Assembly (NCBI GenBank): GCA_030840545.1
Contig: JAVEEH010000353.1
Span: 1-11,536, forward strand
Direction of reading: 5' to 3'
DNA length: 11,536 nt
Source: Frankiaceae bacterium
Lineage (GTDB): Bacteria; Actinomycetota; Actinomycetes; JAFAQI01
The position numbers were made by a program, and so were the translations under genes. The notes under the pieces were generated by a model, which had not been told where the DNA came from, ran no database searches, and was given only the letters and a program-made list of their open reading frames with translations. Numbering within the stretch: position 1 is the first letter of the stretch; each line of letters begins with the position of its first letter. Below are positions 1 through 7,387 of this stretch, in pieces.

Positions 1-9
1 CTGCCTGAG

Positions 10-996
10 ATGCGCGCCCTGATCTCCGCTGCCGCGCTGAGCGCCCTCGTCGGCGCCGGCATCGCCGTCGCCACGCCTGCGCGCGCGGCTGATGACGCCA
101 CCGTCTCAGTGCAGGTGTCGGACCACCGCCAGGTGGGGGCGAGTCTGACGGTGTCGGGCGATCTGACGTCGGCGAGTCAGGCGATCACCTACCCGGCCAC
201 GGTCACGTTGCAGCGTGACCACTCGTCCGAGACGCAGATGCAACCGACCGACTCCACGGGGCACTTCTCCTTTTCCGATACACCTGACACTCGGGGTTCA
301 GTGACGTACACGGTGTCCTGGCTTGGCGACGCCAACCATCCGAGTGGAGCGACTGGGCACACGACTGTGACGGTGGCCGGCAAGACGCCGGCGCTGACGC
401 TCAGGCTCGGCCGATCTGTCGTCCTGACCGGCCACACCGTCCGGGTGACCGCGCACCTGGGCGCCGGCACCACCAACCGCACCGTCACCATCTATGCCAA
501 GCCCTATCGCCGCCACCGTCGACAGCTGGACAGCGGCAACGTCGATCTCAACGGCAACCGGTCGGTGACCGACCGGGTCTACCGGCGTACGACGTTCAGC
601 GTGCACTTCACCGGCGACGACGCGTATGCGCCCGCCACGGCGACGCGGGTGGTGCGGGTCCGGGCGATCCTGCGCGAACACCTGCAGGGCGGTTACGCGT
701 CGTCCGGCGGCTTCCGGCTCTACCACCCCGGCAGCAACCCCTCGGTCTTCGTGCACATGATCCCCGGCCAGAGCCGGCGCTGCCTCTACTTCCGCGCCCA
801 GCACTACTACAGCCACTCCTGGCACACCAGCGCGGTGTCCCCGTGCCTGCGGACCAACGCCCACGGTGAGCTGATCGGCGTGCTGACGGGCAACCACGTC
901 GTGGGCGAGCCCTACCGGGTCCGGGCCGAGTGGCGCGGCAACCGCGCGCTGCTCGCCCGTGACGGCAGCTGGCTGAAGCTGAAGTTCCACCGCTGA
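10..996 (+). CDS. secreted protein with bacterial Ig-like repeats, function unknown
   Basis: I do not recognise a specific family. The 328-residue product begins with a short hydrophobic segment (residues 4-22) ending in an Ala-x-Ala site (ARA, about 25-27), so it looks like a Sec-type signal peptide and an exported protein. Residues about 30-125 and 126-222 are two Thr/Val-rich beta-strand segments typical of bacterial Ig-like repeats, each ending in a G-D-x-x-Y/H-type strand (for example GDDAYAPATA). The C-terminal part (about 223-328) is richer in Tyr, His and Arg and holds two cysteines (C258, C279) that could form a disulfide. No LPXTG motif or C-terminal anchor is visible, so release or non-covalent surface attachment is likely. 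The ATG is only 9 nt from the window edge and the frame stays open upstream. With a single Arg in the n-region, the true start may lie outside the window. A structural or adhesive role is inference only. Confidence 0.75.
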   Translation: MRALISAAALSALVGAGIAVATPARAADDATVSVQVSDHRQVGASLTVSGDLTSASQAITYPATVTLQRDHSSETQMQPTDSTGHFSFSDTPDTRGSVTYTVSWLGDANHPSGATGHTTVTVAGKTPALTLRLGRSVVLTGHTVRVTAHLGAGTTNRTVTIYAKPYRRHRRQLDSGNVDLNGNRSVTDRVYRRTTFSVHFTGDDAYAPATATRVVRVRAILREHLQGGYASSGGFRLYHPGSNPSVFVHMIPGQSRRCLYFRAQHYYSHSWHTSAVSPCLRTNAHGELIGVLTGNHVVGEPYRVRAEWRGNRALLARDGSWLKLKFHR

Positions 997-1008
997 GGAC
1001 ACAAACCT

Positions 1009-1034
1009 GTAACACGAGGTGACCGGCACGAAAC
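1009..1034 (+). promoter_or_regulatory. GlnR-type nitrogen-regulation operator upstream of amtB
   Basis: Positions 1019-1034 read GTGACcggcacGAAAC, a perfect match to the actinobacterial GlnR half-site pattern GTnAC-n6-GAAAC. A further GTAAC at 1009-1013 lies 10 nt upstream, one base short of the usual 11-nt repeat. Its expected GAAAC partner is not visible, so the site looks like one complete half plus a degenerate one. GlnR is known to activate amtB-glnK-glnD clusters in streptomycetes and mycobacteria under nitrogen limitation, and the position before amtB fits this. A possible -10 (CAATCT, 1052-1057) about 20 nt downstream would let the operator overlap the -35 region, as for an activator. 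The -10 is weak evidence. Confidence 0.7.
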
Positions 1035-1125
1035 CCGTGCTTCGCTGCTGCGCAATCTGGCCCCTCGATGCTGCGTCGGAAGCGGCGCCAAGACCGTGCG
1101 CGCCGTCGGGGAGGACAGGAGCCTC

Positions 1126-2475
1126 ATGCCATTCGACTTCAGCAAGATCGACACGGGCGCCACGGCCTGGGTCTTGGCGAGCGCCGCGCTCGTGCTGCTG
1201 ATGACCCCGGGTCTTGCCTTCTTCTACGGAGGCATGGTCCGGGCCAAGCACACACTCGGCATGCTGATGCAGAACTTCATGACGATCGGCATCGTCAGCA
1301 TCGTCTGGGTGCTCGTCTCGTTCAGCCTGGCCTTCGGTAAAGGCAACGGGTTCGTCGGCGACCTTCACTTCGCCGGCCTGCAGCACCTCAGCGAAGTCCT
1401 GCCCGGTTACACCGGCCCCTTCGCGCAGGTCATCCCGCCGATGGTGTTCGTCGTCTTCCAGCTGATGTTCGCGGTCATCACCCCTGCACTCATCACCGGG
1501 TCGACGGCGGACCGCTGGAAGTTCGGCCACTTCGTGCCGTTCATCGCGATCTGGTCGATCCTCGTCTACGGGCCGGTCGCGCACTGGGTGTTCTCACCCG
1601 AGGGCTGGCTTTTCAAGAAGGGCGCGCTGGACTTCGCCGGTGGGACCGTCGTTCACATCAACGCCGGTGCGGCGGGTCTTGCGATGGCCTTGCTGCTCGG
1701 CAAGCGCCGCGGCTATCCGAAGGAGCAGATGCGGCCGCACAACGTGCCCTTTGTGCTGCTGGGCGCCAGCCTGCTGTGGTTCGGCTGGTTCGGCTTCAAC
1801 GCGGGATCGGCGCTCGGCGCGAACAACCTTGCCGCCTACGCTTTCGTCAACACCAACACTGCGACTGCCGCGGCCATGGTCGGCTGGCTTCTCGTGGAGA
1901 AGCTCCGGGACGGCAAGGCGACCACTCTTGGCGCAGCTTCTGGCGCCGTCACCGGTCTGGTGGCAATCACACCCTGCGCCGGATTCGTGAGCCCACTCGG
2001 CTCGATCGCCGTCGGCCTGCTCGCCGGTGCCATCTGCGCCTACGCCATCCTGCTCAAGCGCAAGCTCGGCTACGACGACTCGCTCGACGTCGTCGGGGTG
2101 CACCTCGTGGGTGGCATCGTCGGTTCGCTCTCGGTCGGTCTGTTCTCGACTCTCGACACCAACACGCTCGGCGCTGACGGTCTGTTCTACGGCGGCGGCT
2201 GGAAGTTGATGGGCCACCAGCTGATTGCTGTTGGCGCGGTTGCGGGCTACTCGTTCGTCGTGACCCTCATCATCGGCTTCGGGCTGAAGCTCTTCTTGCG
2301 AATGCGCCTCACCCCTGATGAGGAGGCCGAAGGTATGGATCTCGTGCTGCACGGCGAGTCGGCGTACGAGTTCGGCAACATCACGGGAGGTGGTGGCGGG
2401 CTCGGTTCGGTCGGCCAACGACCCGAATCCGTGTCACTGGGTGGTCCGACGGCGCCGACGGGGGTGCAGGCATGA
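1126..2475 (+). CDS. amtB: ammonium transporter, Amt/AmtB family
   Basis: Trimeric inner-membrane channel for ammonium/ammonia uptake, about 11 membrane segments, 449 residues. Family hallmarks are visible. The signature around D169-F170-A171-G172-G173 leads to H177, and H326 lies in VHLVGG; together these are the twin pore histidines. The phenylalanine-gate residues correspond to F115 (in FQLMF) and F224 (in WFGFNAGS), with S228 at the ammonium-binding serine position. The cytoplasmic tail carries the conserved EEAEGMDLVLHGESAY stretch that docks PII proteins, then a Gly-rich end. I chose ATG 1126 because AGGAG (1117-1121) lies 4 nt and GGGGAGGA (1108-1115) 10 nt upstream. An in-frame GTG at 1096 would add ten unconserved residues. 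The stop overlaps the glnK start by 4 nt (ATGA), so translation is probably coupled. A GlnR-type site lies upstream. Confidence 0.96.
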   Translation: MPFDFSKIDTGATAWVLASAALVLLMTPGLAFFYGGMVRAKHTLGMLMQNFMTIGIVSIVWVLVSFSLAFGKGNGFVGDLHFAGLQHLSEVLPGYTGPFAQVIPPMVFVVFQLMFAVITPALITGSTADRWKFGHFVPFIAIWSILVYGPVAHWVFSPEGWLFKKGALDFAGGTVVHINAGAAGLAMALLLGKRRGYPKEQMRPHNVPFVLLGASLLWFGWFGFNAGSALGANNLAAYAFVNTNTATAAAMVGWLLVEKLRDGKATTLGAASGAVTGLVAITPCAGFVSPLGSIAVGLLAGAICAYAILLKRKLGYDDSLDVVGVHLVGGIVGSLSVGLFSTLDTNTLGADGLFYGGGWKLMGHQLIAVGAVAGYSFVVTLIIGFGLKLFLRMRLTPDEEAEGMDLVLHGESAYEFGNITGGGGGLGSVGQRPESVSLGGPTAPTGVQA

Positions 2476-2810
2476 AGCTCGTCACCGCGATCATCAAGCC
2501 GTTCAAGCTCGACGACGTCAAGTTGGCGCTCGAGACCTTCGGAGTGCACGGTCTGACTGTCAACGAGGTCAGCGGGTATGGCCGGCAGAAGGGGCACACT
2601 GAGGTCTACCGGGGGGCGGAATACACCGTCGACTTCGTGCCCAAGGTGCGACTGGATGTCGTCGTGGCGGACGGAGACGCCGCCAACGTGGTCGAGGTCA
2701 TCGTCAAGGCGGCTGCTACCGGGCAGATCGGCGACGGCAAGGTGTGGACGACCCCGGTTGAGGACCTGGTGCGCGTGCGCACGGGGGAGCGGGGGCCGGA
2801 CGCGCTCTAG
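2472..2810 (+). CDS. glnK: PII nitrogen-signalling protein GlnK/GlnB
   Basis: Trimeric PII signal transducer, 112 residues, full length for the family. It senses ATP/ADP and 2-oxoglutarate and, when unmodified, plugs AmtB with its T-loop. The T-loop (about 37-55) is intact and carries Y51 in YRGAEYT, the tyrosine nucleotidylated by GlnD; in actinobacteria this is reported to be adenylylation rather than uridylylation. The nucleotide-binding segment GDGKVW (87-92, with K90) and the basic VRVRTGE stretch (R101, R103) are present. The start overlaps the amtB stop by 4 nt, which fits tight co-expression with its target. The name glnK follows its linkage to amtB; many actinobacterial annotations call the same gene glnB. 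It is the only PII gene seen here. Confidence 0.96.
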   Translation: MKLVTAIIKPFKLDDVKLALETFGVHGLTVNEVSGYGRQKGHTEVYRGAEYTVDFVPKVRLDVVVADGDAANVVEVIVKAAATGQIGDGKVWTTPVEDLVRVRTGERGPDAL

Positions 2811-2873
2811 CTCTCGTCTTTTGGTCGCGGCCCCAGTGGTGCTCACACCGCCGGGGCCGCGACCTTGAGAGAG
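2811..2873 (+). terminator. strong hairpin between glnK and glnD (possible terminator or processing signal)
   Basis: A perfect 12-bp inverted repeat lies in the 70-nt gap: GGTCGCGGCCCC at 2823-2834 and GGGGCCGCGACC at 2853-2864. The 18-nt loop can itself form a small GGTG/CACC stem. CTCTC at 2811-2815 can pair with GAGAG at 2867-2871 to extend the base. No T-run follows on either strand, so it is not a canonical Rho-independent terminator; U-less hairpins are reported to terminate in some actinobacteria. It starts right after the glnK stop and ends about 7 nt before the glnD GTG. It could therefore reduce read-through, stabilise the amtB-glnK mRNA, or mask the glnD ribosome-binding site, since GAGAGAG (2867-2873) is part of the outer stem. 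Confidence 0.6.
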
Positions 2874-2880
2874 TGCAGCC

Positions 2881-5163
2881 GTGACTCCCGCTGACGCCCT
2901 CCGGGCCGAGCGGCGCGCGGCCCTCGACGAGCCGGGACTGACCGGAGCAGGCCTGCGGCAGGCGCTGACCGACGTCGCCGACTACTGGCTGTCCGAACAA
3001 GTGGGTGATGAGCACGATGTCGCGCTGATCGCCGTCGGAGGCTACGGTCGCCGCGAGCCCGCGCCGGGCAGCGACCTCGACCTCGTCCTCGTCCACCGGT
3101 CCCGGGCCGACGTGAAGCAGGTCGCCGATCGGCTGTGGTACCCGATCTGGGACGCCGGGGTGGGCCTGGACCACTCGGTGCGCACGGTCCCCGAGGCGGT
3201 CGCCGTCGCCCGCGAGGACCTCAAGGCGGCCCTTGGTCTTCTCGATGCCCGCCATGTTGCCGGTGACGCGGCACTCACCGAGGAGCTGCGGGCTGCGGTG
3301 TTGGTCGCATGGCGTAGGGATGCGCGCAAGCGGCTGCCCGACCTGATGGCCGCTGCGCGGGAACGGACGGAGAAGTACGGCGAGCTCGCGTTCCTCCTCG
3401 AGCCCGACCTGAAGGAGTCGCGCGGCGGTCTGCGCGACGTGCATGCGATGACAGCCGCTGCCGCGGCGTGGGTCACCGACGCGCCGAACGAGCGCGTCCG
3501 CGACGCAGCGGCGCTGCTGCTCGACGTGCGCGGTGAGCTGCATCGCCGGTTGAGCCGGCCGAACGACCGGCTGGTGCTGCAGGAGCAGGCACCGGTCGCG
3601 GTCGCCCTGGGGCGCGACGACCCGGACGACCTGATGCGCGACGTCTACGCCGCCGGCCGGACGATCGCCTTTGCCGCCGACGAGACGTGGCGACGGGTCG
3701 AGTCGGCACACCGACCGGCCCGCCGGTGGCGGCAACGCGGTCCGCAACGCCGCCCGCTCACCGACGGTGTCGTCGAACAGGACGGCGAAGTCGTGCTCGC
3801 GCGTGATGCCGACCCGACGCAGGACCCAGTGCTGCTCCTGCGCGTCGCTGCCGCAGCAGCGCAGGAGGACCTGCCGATCGCGCCGCACACCATCGACCGG
3901 CTGGCCGCCGAAGCCGCGCCGCTGCCCGAACCTTGGCCCGCGGCTGCACGGGACGCCTTCGTGGCGTTGCTCGGAGCCGGCCCGGCCACGGTCGGCGTCA
4001 TCGAGGCACTCGACCAGGCGGAGCTGTTCGTCCGGCTGATGCCGGAGTGGGAGCAGGTCAGGTGCAAGCCGCAACGCAACGCGGTGCACCGCTTCACGGT
4101 CGATCGGCATCTGGTCGAGACCGCGGTGGAGGCCGCCAGCCTCACCCGTCGGGTGTCGCGTCCCGACCTGCTCCTGCTCGGTGCGCTGTTGCATGACATC
4201 GGCAAGGGCTGGCCAGGCGACCACACCGATGCGGGAGTGGCCCTGATGCCGACGGTCGCCAGCCGGCTTGGCCTGTCTGATCGCGACATCGAGGTGCTCG
4301 TCACCCTGGTGCGCTATCACCTGCTCCTGCCCGACAGTGCCACCCGCCGTGACCTCGATGATCCGGTGACGGTTCGCGCCGTGGCCGAAGCCGTCGGGGA
4401 CCGGCGCACCCTCGAGCTGTTGCACGCACTGACCGAGGCGGACGCGCTGGCCACGGGTCCGGCGGCGTGGGGCGACTGGAAGGCGGGGCTGGTCGCCGAC
4501 CTGGTCGGCCGGGTGGCCGCCGTGCTCGAGGGCGAGCCACCACCCGTCGCGGACAGCCTCGACGAGCAGCAGCAGGCGCTGGCGCGCGCCGGCGAGCTCG
4601 CTGTCGACGTCGCCGGTGACCGGGTGACCCTGGTGGCGCCGGACCGGCCGGGCCTGCTCTGGCGGTGGGCCGGGGTGCTCGCCCTGCACCGGTTGACGAT
4701 CCGGTCTGCGAACGCGACGTCCGTCGGGGACATGGCGGTGACGGTCTTCGAGGTCAGCCCGCGCTTCGGCTCCGCACCGGACTGGGGAGCGGTGCGGGCT
4801 GACGTGCGCCGTGCCTACGACGACGCGTTGCCGCTCGCCGCGCACCTCGCCGAACGCGAACGCGCTTATGCCCGCCCGGCCGCGCCGGCGGTGCCCGCGC
4901 GGGTGTTGTGGTTCGACGACGCCTCCGATGTCGCCAGCGTCGTGGAGGTGCGCGCTCACGACGCGTTGGGGCTGCTGCACCGACTCACCCGAACCCTCGC
5001 CGACGCCGGTCTCGACGTGCGCTCCGCGCGGATGAGCACTCTCGGCGCGGAGGTGGTGGACGCGTTCTACGTCGTCGACGCGAGCGGGGAACCCGTCACG
5101 GACCAAGCACGGCGGCAGGCCATCGAGCAGGCGCTCATCACTGCCTGCCGGCCAGCGCGCTGA
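2881..5163 (+). CDS. glnD: PII nucleotidyltransferase / adenylyl-removing enzyme GlnD
   Basis: Bifunctional cytosolic enzyme that modifies and de-modifies the PII T-loop tyrosine in response to glutamine, 760 residues, near the length usual for actinobacteria and shorter than the E. coli enzyme. Domain order is visible. The N-terminal nucleotidyltransferase has its G53-G54-Y-G-R motif and the S64-D65-L-D67 metal-binding aspartates. A PII-uridylyltransferase helical region follows (ESRGGLRDVH near 180-190). The HD hydrolase domain has H403, H410 and H438-D439 (LLHDIGKG). Two C-terminal ACT domains begin near 578 (VTLVAPDRPGLL) and 687 (VEVRAHDALGLL). The start is GTG 2881 with GAGAGAG about 7 nt upstream. 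In actinobacteria GlnD is known to adenylylate GlnK, so the annotated uridylyltransferase name may be chemically misleading. Its last 26 nt overlap the 3' end of the opposite-strand gene. Confidence 0.96.
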   Translation: MTPADALRAERRAALDEPGLTGAGLRQALTDVADYWLSEQVGDEHDVALIAVGGYGRREPAPGSDLDLVLVHRSRADVKQVADRLWYPIWDAGVGLDHSVRTVPEAVAVAREDLKAALGLLDARHVAGDAALTEELRAAVLVAWRRDARKRLPDLMAAARERTEKYGELAFLLEPDLKESRGGLRDVHAMTAAAAAWVTDAPNERVRDAAALLLDVRGELHRRLSRPNDRLVLQEQAPVAVALGRDDPDDLMRDVYAAGRTIAFAADETWRRVESAHRPARRWRQRGPQRRPLTDGVVEQDGEVVLARDADPTQDPVLLLRVAAAAAQEDLPIAPHTIDRLAAEAAPLPEPWPAAARDAFVALLGAGPATVGVIEALDQAELFVRLMPEWEQVRCKPQRNAVHRFTVDRHLVETAVEAASLTRRVSRPDLLLLGALLHDIGKGWPGDHTDAGVALMPTVASRLGLSDRDIEVLVTLVRYHLLLPDSATRRDLDDPVTVRAVAEAVGDRRTLELLHALTEADALATGPAAWGDWKAGLVADLVGRVAAVLEGEPPPVADSLDEQQQALARAGELAVDVAGDRVTLVAPDRPGLLWRWAGVLALHRLTIRSANATSVGDMAVTVFEVSPRFGSAPDWGAVRADVRRAYDDALPLAAHLAERERAYARPAAPAVPARVLWFDDASDVASVVEVRAHDALGLLHRLTRTLADAGLDVRSARMSTLGAEVVDAFYVVDASGEPVTDQARRQAIEQALITACRPAR

Positions 5164-5536
5164 CCACCTGGACCACCTCGTCCGCCGGACTGACGACGAC
5201 GACGTCGCCGTGCCCGCGCCGGCGGATGTCCGCGGCGAAGACGGCGTCGACCACAGGCCGGGTGGCGCGGTCGGTCACGACGCCGTCAACCGGCCCCAGC
5301 CGCTGCTCGACGTAGGGAGCGACCCGCTCCCAGACCCCGGGGTCGCCCGGATCGGCTCGAAAATTCGTGTGCGCCGACACGGCGGTCAGCTCGACTGCCA
5401 CGAAAGCCACGAAGGCGCCGGCGTCGACCAAGGCCGCGGCGACGTCGACCAGACCTTGCTCGCCACCCGCGACGACATAGACGCGCCCCAGCAGTCGACT
5501 CCCCGTCACAGGTGCGGAGTCTGCACGACCCGTCAT
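5138..5536 (-). CDS. small Rossmann-fold, SDR-like protein lacking catalytic residues
   Basis: 132 residues. It resembles a cut-down short-chain dehydrogenase/reductase. Beta1 and the dinucleotide-binding turn are recognisable (VYVVAGGEQGL, 19-29, with G24 and G28 of the G-x3-G pattern), then an Ala-rich helix and a second strand. The segment RLGPVDGVV (79-87) matches the strand where SDRs carry NNAG, which is absent. RRRGHGDVVVVS (105-116) matches the strand before the active site. No Tyr-x3-Lys pair follows, so the protein ends where a catalytic SDR would continue. Third codon positions are strongly G/C, which supports real coding on this strand. ATG 5536 is the first start after an in-frame TGA, with no convincing Shine-Dalgarno. 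It is convergent with glnD (26-nt overlap) and divergent from the acyl-CoA synthetase. An NAD(P)-binding or scaffolding role is inference. Confidence 0.75.
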   Translation of the reverse strand: MTGRADSAPVTGSRLLGRVYVVAGGEQGLVDVAAALVDAGAFVAFVAVELTAVSAHTNFRADPGDPGVWERVAPYVEQRLGPVDGVVTDRATRPVVDAVFAADIRRRGHGDVVVVSPADEVVQVVSALAGRQ

Positions 5537-5561
5537 ACGGTGCTGACGTCATCCCTGACCC

Positions 5562-5566
5562 GGAGG
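5562..5566 (+). promoter_or_regulatory. ribosome-binding site of the acyl-CoA synthetase gene
   Basis: GGAGG lies 7 nt before ATG 5574, the clearest Shine-Dalgarno in the window, and it fixes the start of this gene. A TANNNT-type hexamer (TACGGT, 5536-5541) could be the -10 of its promoter, but I see no good -35. Confidence 0.75.
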
Positions 5567-5573
5567 TTCGTCG

Positions 5574-7385
5574 ATGCCCCCGACACCGCAGTTCCGCAAC
5601 GTGCTGGACGGCTTGCAGCGCCATCTCGCCGAGCACCCGGACGCGGTGGCACTGCGGTCGAAACGCCCTGATCCCACCGGTCTGGTCGACGATCAGGTGT
5701 GGACCTGGCGCGACTGGGCCGATCGCGCCGCGCGGTTCGCGGGCGGGCTGCGGCAGCTCGGCGTGGGCCGGGGTGACCGCGTCGCGCTGATGCTGCGCAA
5801 CCGGCTGGAGTTCCACGTGGCCGACCTCGGCGCGTTGCTCGTCGGGGCGACCCCGATCTCGATCTACAACTCGTCGTCGCCGGAGCAGATCGGCTACCTC
5901 ATCTCGCACTGCGAGGCCGTCGTCGCGGTGACGGAGGACGGCGACTTCGCCGAGCGACTGCTCGCGGCCGAGACACCGACGCTGCGATCCGTCGTGGTCG
6001 TCGGTGCCGCGCCGCCGGGGACGCTCCGCTATGACGACGTGGCCGCGGGCGAAGCGGTGGACATCGGTGCGGCAGCGGACAACACGGATCCGACGCAGCT
6101 GCTCACCGTCATCTACACCTCGGGTACGACCGGCCCGCCCAAAGGCGTGATGTTGGACCACACCAACGTGCTGGCGGCGTACGAAGGACTCGTGCACTTC
6201 ATGCACGACGACGCGAGCGGTGACCGAGTTGTGTCCTATCTGCCGATGGCCCACATCGCCGAACGCAACGTCGGCTACTACAACCATCTGCTGTGGGGCG
6301 GCGAGGTGACGCCCTGCAGTGACATCGCGCAGCTCGGCGCCTACCTCGTCGCGGTCCGGCCGACAGTTCTGTTCGGTCCGCCGCGGGTGTGGGAAAAGCT
6401 CGCGGCCGGCATCCAGGCCGCGGTCGCTACGCGGCCGGCCGAGGACCAACAGCGGTTCGCCGAGGCGCTTGCCGTCGGGCGTCAGGTGCAGACGTTGCGC
6501 GCCCGGGGGGAGGCACTGCCGGATGACCTCGCCGAGACGTGGGCGTTCGTCGATGACGTCGCTTTCCGGCCGTTGCGCGCGACCGTCGGCCTCGACGCGT
6601 GCGCGATCGCGTTCAGCGGCGCGGCACCGATCCCGCCGGAGGTCATCGACTTCCTGCGTGACCTGGGCCTCGAGATGAGCGAGGTCTATGGCATGAGCGA
6701 GAACACCGGCGGCATGACATGGGAGCCGCACTTGGTGAAGGCGGGTCGGGTCGGGCGCGCCTTTCCCAACACCGAGGTCATCACCGCCGCGGACGGCGAG
6801 GTGCTCTGCCGCGGCGGCATCGTCTTCAAGGGCTATCTCAACGATCCCGAACGCACTCGCGAGGCACTCGACGATGACGGCTGGTTGCACACCGGCGACA
6901 TCGGTGAGTTCGACGACGACGGTTTCCTGCGCATCGTCGACCGCAAGAAGGAGCTCATCATCACCGCGGGTGGCAAGAATGTGTCACCGGCCAACATCGA
7001 GGCTGCCGTCAAGACGATCCCGATCGTCGGGCAGGCGATGGCCGTCGGCGACAACCAGCCCTATCTGGTGGCGTTGCTGACCGTTGATCCCGATGCGGCG
7101 GCCGTGCGGTTCCCGTCGCGTTCACTCGCCGACGTCGCCGCCGACGCGGCAGTGCTGGCCGAGCTCGCCGGCGACGTGGCCGACGTCAACGAGCGACTGT
7201 CGAAGGTCGAGCACGTGCGCCGTTTCGTGCTGCTAGGGGAGGAGTGGCTGCCGGACACCGACGTGCTCACGCCGACCATGAAGCTCAAGCGCCGCGGCGT
7301 CCTCGCCCGCTATGCCGACGTGATCGAGCAGATGTACGCCGGCGGTGGCGTCGAGGTCGAAGCAGCCCGTCTCGTCACCACCTAG
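5574..7385 (+). CDS. long-chain fatty acyl-CoA synthetase (FadD15-like AMP-forming ligase)
   Basis: Activates fatty acids to acyl-AMP and then acyl-CoA for degradation or lipid synthesis; 603 residues, full length for the long-chain FadD15-type subgroup. ANL-superfamily motifs are all present. They are the P-loop YTSGTTGPPKG (181-191), YLPMAHIAER in the N-domain, the aromatic/adenine motif YGMSENTGG (372-380), and the ribose-binding WLHTGD (437-442). The hinge DRKKELIITAGGKNVSP starts at D456, and the lysine-containing TPTMKLKRR (566-574) should hold the catalytic lysine of the C-domain. The start has a strong GGAGG site. The chain-length preference cannot be read from sequence. The gene sits between glnD and ffh, which are closer together in many actinobacteria, so it and the SDR-like gene look like an insertion into a conserved neighbourhood. 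Its own codon use matches the neighbours, so recent transfer is not indicated. Confidence 0.94.
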   Translation: MPPTPQFRNVLDGLQRHLAEHPDAVALRSKRPDPTGLVDDQVWTWRDWADRAARFAGGLRQLGVGRGDRVALMLRNRLEFHVADLGALLVGATPISIYNSSSPEQIGYLISHCEAVVAVTEDGDFAERLLAAETPTLRSVVVVGAAPPGTLRYDDVAAGEAVDIGAAADNTDPTQLLTVIYTSGTTGPPKGVMLDHTNVLAAYEGLVHFMHDDASGDRVVSYLPMAHIAERNVGYYNHLLWGGEVTPCSDIAQLGAYLVAVRPTVLFGPPRVWEKLAAGIQAAVATRPAEDQQRFAEALAVGRQVQTLRARGEALPDDLAETWAFVDDVAFRPLRATVGLDACAIAFSGAAPIPPEVIDFLRDLGLEMSEVYGMSENTGGMTWEPHLVKAGRVGRAFPNTEVITAADGEVLCRGGIVFKGYLNDPERTREALDDDGWLHTGDIGEFDDDGFLRIVDRKKELIITAGGKNVSPANIEAAVKTIPIVGQAMAVGDNQPYLVALLTVDPDAAAVRFPSRSLADVAADAAVLAELAGDVADVNERLSKVEHVRRFVLLGEEWLPDTDVLTPTMKLKRRGVLARYADVIEQMYAGGGVEVEAARLVTT

Positions 7386-7387
7386 CC

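Noticed and set aside
1096..1125. Upstream GTG start for amtB
   Set aside because: Adds ten unconserved residues, while ATG 1126 has purine-rich ribosome-binding sequence directly before it.
298..1584. 428-codon minus-strand frame spanning the Ig-like gene, operator and amtB start
   Set aside because: Asp/Glu/Arg/His-rich composition without recognisable domains, and it would run through the GlnR-type site; a shadow frame.
2716..5106. 796-codon open frame on the minus strand opposite glnD
   Set aside because: Low-complexity Arg/His/Gln-rich translation with no domain; it is the mirror of G/C-biased codons of glnD, whose motifs are all intact.
5210..5671. plus-strand frame in the glnD-fadD gap
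   Set aside because: Covers the minus-strand SDR-like gene, which has recognisable Rossmann motifs and better codon bias; this frame has none.
5286..6890. 534-codon minus-strand frame opposite the acyl-CoA synthetase
   Set aside because: Shadow of a gene with complete ANL motifs; its composition is typical of antisense frames in high-GC DNA.
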